Source of the DNA: Oreohelix idahoensis
Lineage: Eukaryota; Mollusca; Gastropoda; Stylommatophora; Oreohelicidae
DNA: 64,000 nucleotides
Direction of reading: 5' to 3'
Assembly: GCA_024509875.1 (NCBI GenBank)
Contig: JAMPIV010021222.1
Coordinates: 124,001 to 188,000 of the forward strand
The notes under the pieces were generated by a model, which was given only the letters and a program-made list of their open reading frames with translations, was not told where the DNA came from and made no database searches. Made by a program: the position numbers and the translations under genes. Shown here in pieces: positions 1 to 11,149 of this stretch. Positions within the stretch are counted from its first letter, which is position 1. Each line of letters begins with the position of its first letter.

Positions 1-177
1 AGAATCATCATATAACAAATAAATATCATTTTCCTTTATTCAAAATAGATAAATACATGAACATTAAATCATGCAATGTGGAACTGATGACAAGAAACAG
101 TGGAACAAGAGATGACAAGAAACAGTGGAACTGATGACAAGAACCCGTGGAACAAGAGATGAGAAGAAATCGCTGGT

Positions 178-330
178 GACTGCTAGGACACACACTGAGG
201 AAACTTTCTGGCAGCAGTACAGATCAGTCCTTGTTCTGGAATCCCCAAAGTAAGAGAGGGGGACTAAAAAACACAAGAACTGGAGGGCAGCTGAAGGATG
301 ATGATGAAGATGAATGAAATAATGCATTCT
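178..330 (+). mobile_element. LINE 3'-end fragment (J-type tail)
   Basis: This stretch resembles the last coding part and 3' end of an apurinic-endonuclease LINE. It has the GGACACACACTGAGGAAACT block, the TTGTTCTGGAATCCC block and a GATGATGATGAAG tail. The same blocks recur at 25246-25340, 42640-42830 and 56665-56845 (plus strand) and 57288-57390 (minus strand). It is badly decayed and contains no usable reading frame. Confidence 0.6.
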
Positions 331-344
331 GTATACATCACATT

Positions 345-775
345 ATCAACCGGATAGGCTATCATAGAGACATAAACTGAGGTTATCAACTGGGTGGCTC
401 ATCACTTGTAAGCTATCATAAAGACATAAACTGAGGTTATCAACTGGGTGTCCCATCACTTGTAAGCTATCATAAAGACATAAACTGAGGTTATCAACTG
501 GGTGGCTCATCACTTGTAAGCTATCATAAAGACATAAACTGAGGTTATGAACTGGGTGTCCCATCACTTGTAAGCTATCATAAAGTAATAAATTGAGGTT
601 ATAAACTGGGTGGCCCATCACTTGTAAGCTACTGTAGACATAAACTGAGTTTATGAACTGGGTGTCCCATTACTTGTAAGCTATCATAAAGAAATAAATT
701 GTGGTTATGAACTGGGCGCACCATTACTTGTAAGCTATCATAAAGAGATAAATTGTGTCTTTGTTTCTGCAGACA
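345..775. repeat. Minisatellite, 54-bp unit, about 8 copies
   Basis: Units begin with GAGGTTATCAACTGGGTG and recur every 54 bp at about 379, 433, 487, 541 and 595, then continue with more divergence to about 775. The period is a multiple of three, so a reading frame stays open through the array on the minus strand. Nothing suggests it is translated. Confidence 0.9.
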
Positions 776-2064
776 CCATGTTGGGAACACCTGGAGATCC
801 TAGTAACATTTATATATTATTAACATTCAGAATTTGTGTAAAATATCACATTTTCTTTAACTAAAATGTTCAGCCCCAAAAATGTAAACTACTAATTTTG
901 CTCGTTTATTTCATTATTAATAAATTTAAAAAAAAAAACTAGTCATTATAAACATATACAGTTTAAAGAATCATCAAAAAAAAAAAAAAATTACTGGTCA
1001 TTAAAGAATAAACAAAACTATAACAATTTTCAAGTAACAACAAACAAAAATTCTGAAAGAATGAAGACAGTTTGCTTTAGGTAAATCTAAGCAAGCTAAA
1101 TTAAACACTGATTTTCCTTTTTTTTTTAACAGTTCAATTACTTCAATGGGACAATCTGACGCAGATGATATAACCTGCTAAATTTTCGATGTCCAACACT
1201 GGAAGATAAAAGAATTTGCATAATGAAGAAGTAAATTCTTTTCTTTACGCAATTTCAAGATTATCGGAACTTCTGCAAAAGCCTTTCTGAACAATTTATA
1301 TCTGAACTTTAAAAATTAAAAATGATGAAAACAAAAAGTGACATCAATCTCCAACGTGCATTAATGATAAAGGCAAAGTAACAAAAACAATGTGCTCCAA
1401 TGATTAACAACAATTATAAAACACAAAAATGTCATGCAGTTTGGTGTAATGCACTGTTGGTTGCTGATCTTTCTCAATGTGCAATATTAGCAACAACAAT
1501 AAACATATATTATCACATGCAGTCAAAACCAGCAATCAAAAGCTAAGCAAAGCAAGACACACAAGAAGCCTGTGCAGGTATAGCCTCATATAATTCTGTC
1601 CACCAAGATGATTCAGTAACAGATGGTTATTATGTGTTAAGTGTTTGCTTATTTGATTTTACTGATATAAACAAAATGTATTCAAACAATAAATTTACAG
1701 AACCAACAAAACATAATTTGTGAAATAAAATAATTAAACTAGTCTTTTAAATTAAAATTTAAAAATAAGATACACCAAAAAAACAAAAAAAAATGATGAC
1801 GCCATCTGTAAAACTATAGAAGATGTAAAGGTTTCCTTAAATTATGAAACTTTAAGGCTCCAGAGATCAAATTTTCATTCATGTCAACATTTTCATGCCC
1901 CCAAGTACCTACAACTTTCAATCATTCATTTCTTTTTTTTTTTTCATTCCTTATGCAGCATGCAGTCACTACTTGGTCTAGATCCCTTGAAGCCTGCCTC
2001 AAAGCCCTTGCCCTCTCGTAATGAAAGTTTTTGTATCAACTTGTTTAACATGTTGAGGTTGTCA
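776..2064. other. AT-rich intron sequence, nothing recognised
   Basis: Very AT-rich sequence with several homopolymer A runs. No reading frame, splice-like exon, terminal repeat or similarity to other parts of the window was seen. Confidence 0.6.
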
Positions 2065-2390
2065 GCTCCTTGCACAACCTTATATCAATCACCTTAAACA
2101 TGCCTGAGGTATCAGTTGTCCTATTTTTTCCCTTTCACAACCTTATATCAATCACCTTAAACATGCCTAAGGTATCAGTTGTCCTTTTTTTTTTTCTTTC
2201 ACAACCTTATATCAATCACCTTAAACATGCCTAAGGTATCAGTTGTCCTATTTTTTTCCTTTCACAACCTTATATCAATCACCTTAAACATGCCTAAGGT
2301 ATCAGTTGTCCTATTTTTTTCCTTTCACAACCTTATATCAATCACCTTAAACATGCTTGAGGTATCAGTTGTCCTATTTTTTTGTCTTTG
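2065..2390. repeat. Minisatellite, ~63-bp unit, 5 copies
   Basis: Units contain CAACCTTATATCAATCACC, then AAACATGCCTAAGGTATCAG, then a T-rich spacer. Copies start near 2073, 2136, 2200, 2263 and 2327. Copies are nearly identical apart from the length of the T run. Confidence 0.9.
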
Positions 2391-4056
2391 TCACTTAAGA
2401 GACTCCTGAACTCCAACGGGACAACTACAGCTGCGGGACATTGTAACGTACTATTACAGCAAGAAATGGCAAAACGACAATGAAGTTGTCCACCAACAGA
2501 CAGAACAAGTGAAGATATCTACAAAATTGTGGTACAAGAAGGCTTCTATTGATTTGACCTACCGCTTACATGTGTCAATATTTTACTCAAATATTGCGTA
2601 AATGAAAAAAAAAAAAAACTTTCATATTCTATAAATTACACACACATAATTTACAATTTATCCAAAGTCTGTTGAGTTTTTTGTTGATAACCGGATTACA
2701 ATTTAGAAATGACAGTCTCATGATCTGTTTTGTGGAGGTAATAAGGAAAACAAAGAAAGACAAGACTGGACTTAGAATGTTTATAAACCTACTAAAACAA
2801 ATCACTAAAAACAAATTATCACTCTGACACAAGAATACACAGCTATGCTGTGTTGCTGTGTTGATTTGAACCAACAATTTAGAACAATTTGTAATTAATC
2901 TTCTGCTTGAAACATCATACATGTAAGGGGCAGATAACTAGCAAAGTATCATGAAGTGTTATTTTGATGTTACTATTTCTTTATTTAGTAGTAGCCTACA
3001 CCAGTCATAACTGACTGTGGGGATTTCTTTATTTAACAACAGTAATTAACTGATGTTTCTAAACAGAGACTGTTCAAACTCTCCATCAACTATTTAATTT
3101 AGATTTCCTGCAAACGTATTTATAGAACACAACATAGTTATTTATATTTCAATGCTAAGAAGTTTACAGTTTATAGCAAGCAAACTTATATTTCATGCCA
3201 AACTGATAGTGTATAGTCTGACAGACACTTCTCAATACAACGCACAATTTATATCTATAGTAAACTCATGCGTACAGTAAACCCTCAATTTAAGGAATCT
3301 CTATTTCAAACAATTTGGATTTAAAGTACAAAAATATTGTAAGCAAATCCTCACATCAAATGCTTTCAGTAAAACAGCAGGGTGAACACAGTATGTGAAC
3401 AAGAATAACAATCATAATTATAATAATACATTTAAAAAAAATAGTGAACAATAGTACATCATGTTGCATTTCTTCAGTTTTCATATGAAGTGCAGTTACT
3501 TTCATTATCAAGTGTGTGCACATCTGCAGGATGTCTGTTCCTTTAATTTTCCCCTCCATGTTTCAGATTTAATTAGCAACCAGCATTAAAGATTATTTTT
3601 TCCCCCTATGAGTCCTTTACTTTAGATCACTGTTTAACAGTATGTTATTAACATTAGTTTTATGCGTGTACTGTGAATATAAGTATAAACAGCAGAGTAA
3701 TTTATAAGCAAAGGTTACATTTTAAAAAAAAAACATATTATTAATCTTGTAACTTATAAAAATACAGACATTTACAGACTTTTATTAACTAACATTTTGT
3801 CTCAGAAATAAGACTAATGGCTTACTTTAGAGTTTCAAAATTCTTAACAAAACAAAACAACAACAACCCCCTCAAAAAAAAAAAAAAAAACCATTCACAT
3901 ATTTGGCACTGCTTGCTGCAAATGAAAATCAAATGGCAGGTAACATGGATCAGGTCAGACTGCAACTGAAAACGCAAACAAACCCAAAAAAAAGAAATTA
4001 AATGAAGCAGGCACCAACACAATGGAATGACTAATCAATAAAAAACCAAATCTTGC
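2391..4056. other. Intron sequence; possible scrap of a LINE tail at ~2985-3025
   Basis: Mostly featureless AT-rich sequence. At about 3000-3022 the string CAGTCATAACTGACTGTGGG matches the extreme 3' region of LINE F at about 44655, so a very short LINE tail may be present. No exon of the downstream STIM tail could be recognised here. Confidence 0.45.
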
Positions 4057-4179
4057 CGTTAGTCATCGTCTTCTTCTTCATCCAGTAGTTTAGCCGGCTT
4101 CGATGGGCCCAAGCAAAAATCTGCTGTCGGGGTCTCTCAGGGATCTGATTATATATACTCTCACACTCTCTGTTCTCAT
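4057..4179 (-). CDS. STIM: STIM tail alternative exon, copy 1 (123 bp, phase 1-1)
   Basis: First of four paralogous exons by coordinate and last in transcript order. On the minus strand a pyrimidine-rich tract ends in AACAG immediately before the exon. The reading frame runs DENRE, then YNQIPERPRQQIFAWAHRSR, then YWMKKK. Similarity between copies stops at AACG|GCAAGA, a GC-type donor. The 123-bp length is two bases, forty codons and one base, so it is phase 1-1 and can be used or skipped without a frameshift. It joins exon Y in frame (G plus AT makes Asp). Against copy 3, differences such as CCC/CCA, GCT/GCG, CGG/CGA and AAC/AAT are synonymous. The encoded segment is basic and aromatic; I do not recognise it in vertebrate STIM. 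No RNA evidence is available. Confidence 0.72.
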
Positions 4180-4284
4180 CTGTTGTGTTATTTGATGAAT
4201 AGAGAAAAGAAGCAAGGTAATGGAAGCAGTAAATAATTAGGGACACTGAATATTTTTGGCATTCTTTTTCACTGTCTTTCTCCA

Positions 4285-4405
4285 GAATTAATAGACCTCC
4301 ATCACGTATTAGTATACGTCCTCAAGCATTAATGTACCTCTACCAAGTATTAATATGTCTTATCCATCAAGAATTAATACATCTCCATCAAATATTAATG
4401 CACCT
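4285..4405. repeat. Degenerate ~27-bp tandem repeat
   Basis: About four diverged copies of a unit containing TATTAATR and ACCTCCATCA, ending at about 4405. Confidence 0.5.
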
Positions 4406-4494
4406 ATTTCTAAAGAGGAGAGTTTAAGTTTTGTGTTACAGCATTTTCAAAACCTTTCAGCTAAAATTTTTGTTTAATCCTAATCAACTACTAC

Positions 4495-5085
4495 TACTTC
4501 TTCTTCTTCGAGTACCATGCCTTGTAGCATAGGAGATCATGTCTCGCCACAACTTCCTGTCTCCAGTACCAGTTATCAATTCTGTTGTTGGCTTCTTTTC
4601 ATGTCACGATATAAAACTGTCCAGTATCTGCTCTCTTTGTCTTCCTCTATCTCTTTTTCCTTCTATCTTATCTGTTGTTACAATATATTCCCTTATCTGT
4701 TGTTACAATATATTCTCTTACCTGTTGTTACGATATATTCCAGCTTTCCTCTTCTCATAACATGCCCATAGAAAGTGGATTGCCTCTTTCTAACTTTTGA
4801 AATAAGTTTCCTTTGTGCATTGGCCTCTCTCAGGACATCCTCATCCTCTGTCCTTGGTATTTTTAACATTCTTCTGTAAAACCACATCTCTGCTGTGGCC
4901 TCTAGCGTTATCCCTACTTGTTAATTAATTGTCCATGACTCACTCCCGTATGTCAGGATTGGTTCTTTATAACACTGAAGTTTTCTTACTTCTATTGACA
5001 AAGAATTGTTGAATAAAATACCCTCCATTTTACAGAATGCTGTTTTTGCCTGAGCTATTCTGCTTTTTGCTTCTGAGATGCATCA
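4495..5085 (-). mobile_element. LINE K, decayed C-terminal reverse-transcriptase fragment
   Basis: On the minus strand a frame reads MWFYRRMLKIPRTEDED, then FYGHVMRRGKLEYIVTTGKR, and in shifted frames downstream KEKEIEEDKE and RHDLLCYKAW. This is the conserved C-terminal tail of RTE/CR1-like LINE reverse transcriptases. The catalytic core is absent. Around 4665-4750 the piece encoding LEYIVTT has expanded into three or four ~27-bp tandem copies that break the frame. Assignment to the LINE class is firm; the clade is not. Confidence 0.8.
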
Positions 5086-5104
5086 CTACCACTACTATCC
5101 CAAA

Positions 5105-5865
5105 TTACTGCATGTCTTTGGACATTTTAATCAACTAAACTAACCCAAATTACTGCATGTCTTTGGACATTTTAATCAACTAAACTAACCCAAATTACTG
5201 AATAAAGATTCTCTGGACATTTTAATCTGTAACTAACTACTGCGGGAGCAGCGGTATTGCTGTGGTTAGTACACTAGCTTCCTAGCTCGGTGGTCCATGG
5301 TTTGATCCCAAGTTGATGAGGGATTTTTTAGACTGCAAACGGCTTTGGGGGTCGACCCAGCCTCATGAATTGGGTACCAGAGTAACTCTGGGAAGGTTAA
5401 GGCAGCCAGCGTGATGCTGACCACATCACCCCTAGCGTGCCGATGGTCAAGAAAATATGGGCCTAACAACATAATCCCAATATGCCTCAATGGGCTTGTA
5501 ACGGGATCCTTTACCCCCCTTTATTAACTTCTACCCCATAATACTGAATAAAGATTCTTTGGACATTCTAATCAACTACTAACTACCCCATAATACTGAA
5601 TAAAGATTCTTTGGACATTTTAATAAGCTACTAACTACTACCACATAATACTGAATAACAATTCTTTGGACATTCTAATCAACTACTAACTACCTCATAA
5701 TCCTGAATAAAGATTCTTTAGACATTCTAATCAACTATCAAACACCCCATAATCCTGAATAAAGATTCTTTGGACATTCTAACCAACTACTAACTACTAC
5801 CCCATATTACTGAATAAAGATTCTTTGGACATTCTAATCAACCACTCCAACCCCATATAAAACAA
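5105..5865. repeat. Minisatellite (45-bp then ~52-bp units), split by a SINE
   Basis: Left part: units containing ATTACTGCATGTCTTTGGAC, about 45 bp. Right part (5530-5865): units containing CTGAATAAAGATTCTTTGG, about 52 bp. Both share TTTGGACATT and AATCAACTA, so they are one array that diverged. A SINE occupies about 5244-5516. Confidence 0.85.
5244..5516 (+). mobile_element. tRNA-derived SINE, family 1
   Basis: Closely similar over its whole length to the copy at 58015-58287. The head carries a weak A box (TGCTGTGGTTAGTAC) and a B box (GGTTTGATCCC, one base from consensus), as expected of a pol III promoter from a tRNA. The body has ACTGCAAACGGCT and GAAGGTTAAGGCAGC. The tail ends GTAACGGGATCCTTTACC. 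It interrupts the 5105-5865 minisatellite. Confidence 0.88.
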
Positions 5866-6721
5866 GCCGGCATATGCTTCTTTCAGCATTCTTTGGACAC
5901 TGAGAACAGTTTTATAAAGCTTATACAATCTTTTTCACTCTCTAAAGAGCACAGAGTCACACCAGCAGCTGGTCTCTTTGCACCAAAGCAATTACATACT
6001 CATCAGTGGTGTTTTCTGTAGCAATTTTTTTACATGATGAGGATGCACATTTACCAGCTCATATCAGCTGCCTCTAACAATAAGCCTGCAGTAGGCTGAT
6101 TGTCTCCTCAGGGACCTCTGCACCCCCACCCCATCCCAAAAAACTACACATGACATTATAAGGTTTAAATACCAACAACATATCAGTTATGCTAATATAT
6201 GAAAGCTGACTGAACATTTTAATTTACTGTACCCCTCTGAATATAAGCACACATCACAGAATTAAAACTAAAACTTGTTACAATGTTAAAGTAATAAATA
6301 AATAAAAAATCCAGGTAAGTGACTAAACATGGTTTTATATTAATTATACTGTTATAAAACCTGCGGTAGAGAAGATTAAGTGCAGTTACCAGAACAAAAT
6401 GCCTGGTGTCTTAATCTCAGGCTAATGATGTAACAAATAAAATCACAAGGAAATCTGACCTCAGGTAACTGAACAAATTAAAAGATTAGCAGTGTGAGGA
6501 ATAAAGTATGTGAGGACAGGTAAGCTGGAGTTATGAAGACATGCTAATATTGGTAATTTGACAAACACATCAATTTACATGGAACAAATGCAATGAACAA
6601 AATAATCTGACTAAATTTTGTTGTCCACATTCTTCAGCACTCTTGCCCTGTCTGGAAACTTGACAGTTACTTTTTTAAATTTAAATTTTGATGAAGGAAT
6701 GACAGAAATATTTATAGCAGC
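5866..6721. other. Intron sequence, nothing recognised
   Basis: No reading frame, repeat array or terminal repeat seen. Confidence 0.5.
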
Positions 6722-6868
6722 TTAACTCTTACTATCCGGCAAACCCCGTGAAGTGGCGCGGGTTTAGTACCAATTTTACGGCTCGCCAGTTCAAGTGGCG
6801 CGCGACGGTAACGATAGCTAAACTAGCGCGTAAAAAAACGGTTTTAGCTCCCGTATAGTAAGAGTTAA
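6722..6868. mobile_element. TTAA-flanked MITE, piggyBac-like
   Basis: A 147-bp unit bounded by TTAA on both sides (6722-6725 and 6865-6868). Terminal inverted repeats are CTCTTACTATCCGG at 6726-6739 and its complement with one mismatch at 6851-6864. The interior is much more GC-rich than its surroundings. A TTAA target with short inverted repeats is the signature of piggyBac-type elements (Kolobok also uses TTAA). No transposase is encoded. Confidence 0.7.
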
Positions 6869-7087
6869 TCAGAATTACTGCTACAAATAATGAACATGAT
6901 AATATTTTAACATAAGGCACATAATTGTTTAAAAATAAATGTTAGAAAGATAGAAAAGCCCTGGTAAATTTACTGAAACAAATAATCAACACAATAAAAT
7001 ACTGTAACATAAAGTGACTTTCAGGTTATATGGCCATCAACCTGATTTTGATTTACCCAGATCAAATAAAACTCTATATGACCTTTA

Positions 7088-7305
7088 AAAAAAGTGAAGA
7101 ATACAACATCAGACATGGGAGATGAAAACAGTAAGCAGGGAACCATCATAAAATCATTTGTATATTAGTCCACACACGAGTCATTTTGGTCTACATTTGC
7201 AGTATTTCATTACATCAAAAACTTTATGTGTATTATCAGAGAAGAATACAACATCGCACATGGGAGATGAAAATGGTAGGCAGAGAACCATTAAAAAATA
7301 CAGGG
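7088..7305. repeat. Imperfect direct duplication, ~60-bp copies 147 bp apart
   Basis: GAAGAATACAACATC, then CATGGGAGATGAAAA, then AGGSARCCAT occur at about 7096-7150 and again at 7240-7295. Confidence 0.6.
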
Positions 7306-7390
7306 TGACAGGAAAAGAAGAAAACCAGGAGGCACTAATGACAGTATGATAGAACAATTGGCGAGAGATTGAAGCAGGAAAAGATTTGAG

Positions 7391-7726
7391 CAGTGCTCCG
7401 CAACGTTTTTAACTTCACGGCACACTTAAAGTGCCTTTCAAAATTCCACGGCACACTACAATATTTAAATAGGTGAGTATGGCAAATATTTTTTAATTCG
7501 ATCAATCATAAGACACCGCTCCCTCATTTTTGATGATGGATCGAAGGATGGTGATAACTCAATTTATTATTTGCACAGTTGTACGTGTGAGATTCTTTCA
7601 CATTATTTTACCATAACATATAATTGTGTCAACCATTATATGGTATATTCTGCCTGGTGTCACGGCACACCAGGCAGACAATGGCTGCACACCAGTGTGC
7701 CGTGGCACACCAGTTGCGGAGCACTG
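7391..7726. mobile_element. hAT-like MITE, 336 bp
   Basis: Begins CAGTGCTCCGCAACG and ends GTTGCGGAGCACTG, a 14-bp perfect inverted repeat in the style of hAT termini. The eight flanking bases are GATTTGAG and GATTAGAA (6 of 8 match), consistent with an aged 8-bp hAT target duplication. Internal CACGGCACAC motifs recur near both ends. No transposase is encoded. Confidence 0.82.
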
Positions 7727-7894
7727 GATTAGAAGAAATGAAGCATGCTGTCACCAGCTTATTCACCTAGGAGACCAAGAGCGTAGACTATTGGACCAGA
7801 GGGTATTAATTACACATAATATAAAAGCCAACAAATGTTTATGAAGTGCGGAATATTGCTTACGGCACACAATTTCTTTGGAGGGAGTAAAGGT

Positions 7895-8075
7895 TAAAGG
7901 AGAGTCCAATTGTCACAGTGGTTAGAGCTCTTGCCTCTCATGGTATAGTTACCAAGTTTTGGGGCCAAAGCCTGGAAGTGACATGCTTCAGCCTACCCAG
8001 CTGTAAATGAGTGTTTGACTTACGGAAGGCAAAGACAGCGAAGAAGGGAACTGGTCCCTCCACTTCATAAAAAAA
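7895..8075 (+). mobile_element. SINE family 2, copy 1
   Basis: A tRNA-like head (TGTCACAGTGGTTAGAGC as A-box region) is followed by the family body CTACCCAGCTGTAAATG and AAGAAGGGAACTGGTC. Related copies are at 8811-9075, 20425-20635, 20640-20905 and 32280-32380. Confidence 0.72.
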
Positions 8076-8810
8076 GCTGGACGTATGTTAGGGAATATAT
8101 TCTTTAATCTGATGGATGATGCAGATTCTTTTTCCCTCTCCGAGTTCATTAAGAGTATCTGTAGTAGCTGGACCCTGGTGTCCAGACGGTCTAGGGTTGA
8201 TTTTATAATACAGTCCGACTTGCAAAGTTCACACAAATGTAAGGCTAGTCTTCAGTAGTAGGAAAACTTCATAAGCCTGATTGACGTTTAACAATATATA
8301 TACTTTAATGCACGAAACGTAGCTCCTCAATAAGGCATCCATTAAATTGACAATGGCAATCTCTAGCCAGTCCATAAAGTAAGTCTATCGTCATGTAGAC
8401 TACAGGAACAATGTCAGAGTCATCTTGCTGAAGTATTTAATATATAATATTCACTCATTCTTCTCCTTTCAGCGCTGACAAGTCCGTACAAATATAATCG
8501 AGCTTAGGCTCCAAACGTAGGACGACCTAGCTGATCTGAAACACATAAAACTCTATATCCAGAGTACATTTTTGGAGCTCGTGCAAACACGACTTTCTCA
8601 CATGGAGAGGCACAGCCAAAGAGACCAAACTATCGCTCACATGTTCGATCTGAAACCGGCAAGGATCGTCTGCTTAAACTTAGCAGACTATGTGACGTAC
8701 TTCCGGGGTAGTCCTAGTAACGCTTGTCAACAAGGAAGTCAGTACACAAACCAAGTTGAGAGCGACCGAAACTGTTATGAATTTGGTCATAACAACGTAG
8801 TAATGTGATG

Positions 8811-9075
8811 TCTCTAACACTTCATTCCCCGACAGCAGTATCTGCTATGGGAGTACCAGTACCTTCTTTACATACTGTTCACGGTATCAAAACGCTCCAG
8901 TCTACCCAGCTGTAAATGGGTACCTGACTTTGATTTAAGGAAGGAAATGGCGGCAAGGAAGGGAACTGGTCACCTCACCTCTCGATGATGGACCTAGTAT
9001 GGTGGTCTCTAACACTTCACTCCCCTACAGCAGTATCTGCTGTAGGACTACCATTACCTTTTTTTATTTACATAT
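8811..9075 (+). mobile_element. SINE family 2: tail fragment followed by a second body-plus-tail copy
   Basis: The tail block CTAACACTTCATTCCCC to GCAGTATCTGCTATGG (8813-8852) is followed at about 8895 by another body (CAGTCTACCCAGCTGTAAAT, then GGAAGGGAACTGGTCAC) and a second tail (about 9007-9060). This head-to-tail arrangement suggests a dimer or an insertion of one copy next to another. Confidence 0.7.
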
Positions 9076-9155
9076 TGTTACATATACAAGTATTGTTGAG
9101 AAGAAAAGTGTATCACAGCTTATGTCAGTTGGATATTATGATAGACAACTCTATA

Positions 9156-9623
9156 CAAGGGGTCCCCAACCTGTAAAAATGTACCATTATCCTACTGAAA
9201 TATTCCAACAGCAGTCAAGTTATCACTAAGAAGGTTGTGAATTGGAGAGAGAATGGTGCGTCTTCTTCTCAGTCAAATTCAAAGCAAGAAACAAACCAAA
9301 GGCAGAAATTGACATGTGGGTATCTCAAAAACTGTATGAATAATAATGTTGGGTGACATGAAGAAGAATCAAGGGTCACACTAATTTATTTCACCGTGTT
9401 CTGACAAAAAAAAATAAAATTCAACAACTTTATGATAGTAATAAATGTTATGTACCAAATAGAGTTGACTTTATGAGAAATTAATTAATTTATTTATTTT
9501 CTTATGTGCATATGCATGTTAAACTCTAGAATTTATTTCCTCTCATATGGCATAGGGGTCATGGAAATGATTACTAAGACCCAACGGCAGTATGGGAACC
9601 GAACAAAAGGTTTGGAACCCCTG
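9156..9623. mobile_element. hAT-like MITE, ~467 bp, decayed
   Basis: Left end CAAGGGGTCCCCAACCTGTA, right end the complement of CAGGGGTTCCAAACCTTTTG. These are hAT-style imperfect inverted termini. Flanks read CTCTATAC on the left and CTCTATTC on the right (7 of 8), a plausible 8-bp target duplication. There is no transposase. Confidence 0.65.
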
Positions 9624-10216
9624 CTCTATTCACAGCATTACAGCACGAGGTGTTATCATCATAAAGAGTCCCACTGTCAGACAAATAGTTTCAGCTCCTT
9701 CCAGAAGGGTCAAAGTCTGGTAACAGGCCCCAAAACACTTGTTGACGTTAGGCGACAATTTCTGATGATCAGTGCACCACTGGTTGTAAAGGTCTGTGTA
9801 GAGATTCCTACCATGATATATTAGATCCTGATGTACATAAAAGACACTATCAACATTTTACGCTTTACTTAGAATGATAAAAAATTGGGTTAGCAGAGTT
9901 TTTAAAGTATTTTGAGAAAACAAAAAATAAAGTTGGGTTTGAGATTATATAAATTTAAGATGAAATAAATGTAAAACCACATTTCCAATACCGAGAAACA
10001 AACAAAATAGTTTTAAATAATAATAACGGTAACTGAAAAACAAAACAAATAATACAATTTGGCATAGACAGTTTTAAATACAAACTCTAGGATGGTGGAA
10101 CAAAAAAAGAAAGCTAAAGGTGTGATGGAAAAGCAAAAAACAAACAAACTGAAGAGGTATATTGACTTTCAGACCGCTGCACAACCCAAAGAAAAAAAAA
10201 AAGAACTAAATCTTGC
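9624..10216. other. Intron sequence, nothing recognised
   Basis: AT-rich; A-rich runs near 10105-10205. This segment is directly downstream, on the minus strand, of exon copy 2. Confidence 0.5.
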
Positions 10217-10336
10217 CATTAGTTGACGTTTTTTTCTTAGTCCAGTAACTATGTCGACTTCGATGGGCCCATTCAAAAATCTGTTGCCGTGGTCTCTCTG
10301 GTATTTGATTGTATATGTCAGATTCCCTATTGTCGT
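10217..10336 (-). CDS. STIM: STIM tail alternative exon, copy 2 (120 bp, phase 1-1)
   Basis: Minus-strand exon with a good acceptor (GCTGCAG), starting AC GAC AAT, and the same conserved frame as its paralogues: DNRESDIYNQIPERPRQQIF, then EWAHRSRHSYWTKKK, then TNG. The donor is AATG|GCAAGA. Its 120 bp is one codon shorter than copies 1 and 4, a whole-codon length change that argues for coding selection. An Asp (GAC) forms at the junction with exon Y. It has FEWAHRSR where the other copies have FAWAHRSR. Spliced use is inferred. Confidence 0.72.
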
Positions 10337-10609
10337 CTGCAGCATGAATGGATGAAGAATGGAGCAAGATTATACAACATCAGCAACATCCACTACATAG
10401 TAGAATGAAAAAAACACAAAACCACAAATAGTCATACATCTTACTGGGAGAAAAGACAAGAAAAAACCTATGTTGCGGCCACAAGGCCTTCGTCAGGAAC
10501 AGACAAACAAACAAGAAAGTGAGAATTAAGTGGAGGACATAAAACTTTAAAAATAAGAGAAAAGACTCCCTGATGTGCGTCACATGTTGAAAATAAAATG
10601 TCTGCCACT

Positions 10610-10690
10610 GACTAGTGGCGATTCGCTACCATGGTTAGGTGGTGGGTGCCATTCGGAAGGTCCTGGTTCAATTCCTGGTAAGCCTATCAC
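10610..10690 (+). mobile_element. tRNA-like segment, probable SINE head
   Basis: TGGTTAGGTGG resembles a pol III A box and GGTTCAATTCC is one base from the B-box consensus, about 40 bp apart, followed by a loss of tRNA-like sequence. I could not fold a convincing cloverleaf with an anticodon, so a SINE head or tRNA pseudogene is more likely than a functional tRNA gene. Confidence 0.45.
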
Positions 10691-10779
10691 TTCTGTTGTT
10701 TTTCTGTTGTCTAGTCTCAACTTCTTTTATTTCTCACTGACTGCCTGAAAACATACCTTTGTGTGTTGTTTGTTTATTC

Positions 10780-11149
10780 ATTAACCCATTTAAGAATGAC
10801 AGTTTAAGAGTGACAGTTTATTAATCTCTTCCCTCTTCCTATGTTTAACCCATTTTAAGAATGACAGTTTATGAAACTCTCTCACTCTTCCTTTGTTTAA
10901 CCCATTTAAGAATGACTGTATGAAACTCTCTCACTCTTCCTATGTTTAACCCATTTTAAGAATGACAGTGTATGAAACTCTCTCACTCTTCCTTTGTTTA
11001 ACCCATTTAAGAATGAAAGTTTATGAAACTCTCTCACTCTTCCTATGTTTAACCCATTTTAAGAATGACAGTGTATGAAACTCTCTCACTCTTCCTTTGT
11101 TTAACCCATTTAAGAATGAAAGTTTATGAAACTCTCTCACTTTTCCTAT
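10780..11149. repeat. Minisatellite, ~52-bp unit, left half of an interrupted array
   Basis: Units contain AACCCATTTAAGAATGACAG, then TATGAAACTCTCTCACTC. The same core (AACCCATTTTAAGAATGACA) returns at 17424-18150 on the other side of LINE B, so the LINE landed inside this array. Confidence 0.9.

Noticed and set aside
10610..10690. A functional tRNA gene
   Set aside because: A and B boxes are only approximate and no cloverleaf with an anticodon loop could be drawn, so it is kept as a SINE head or pseudogene.
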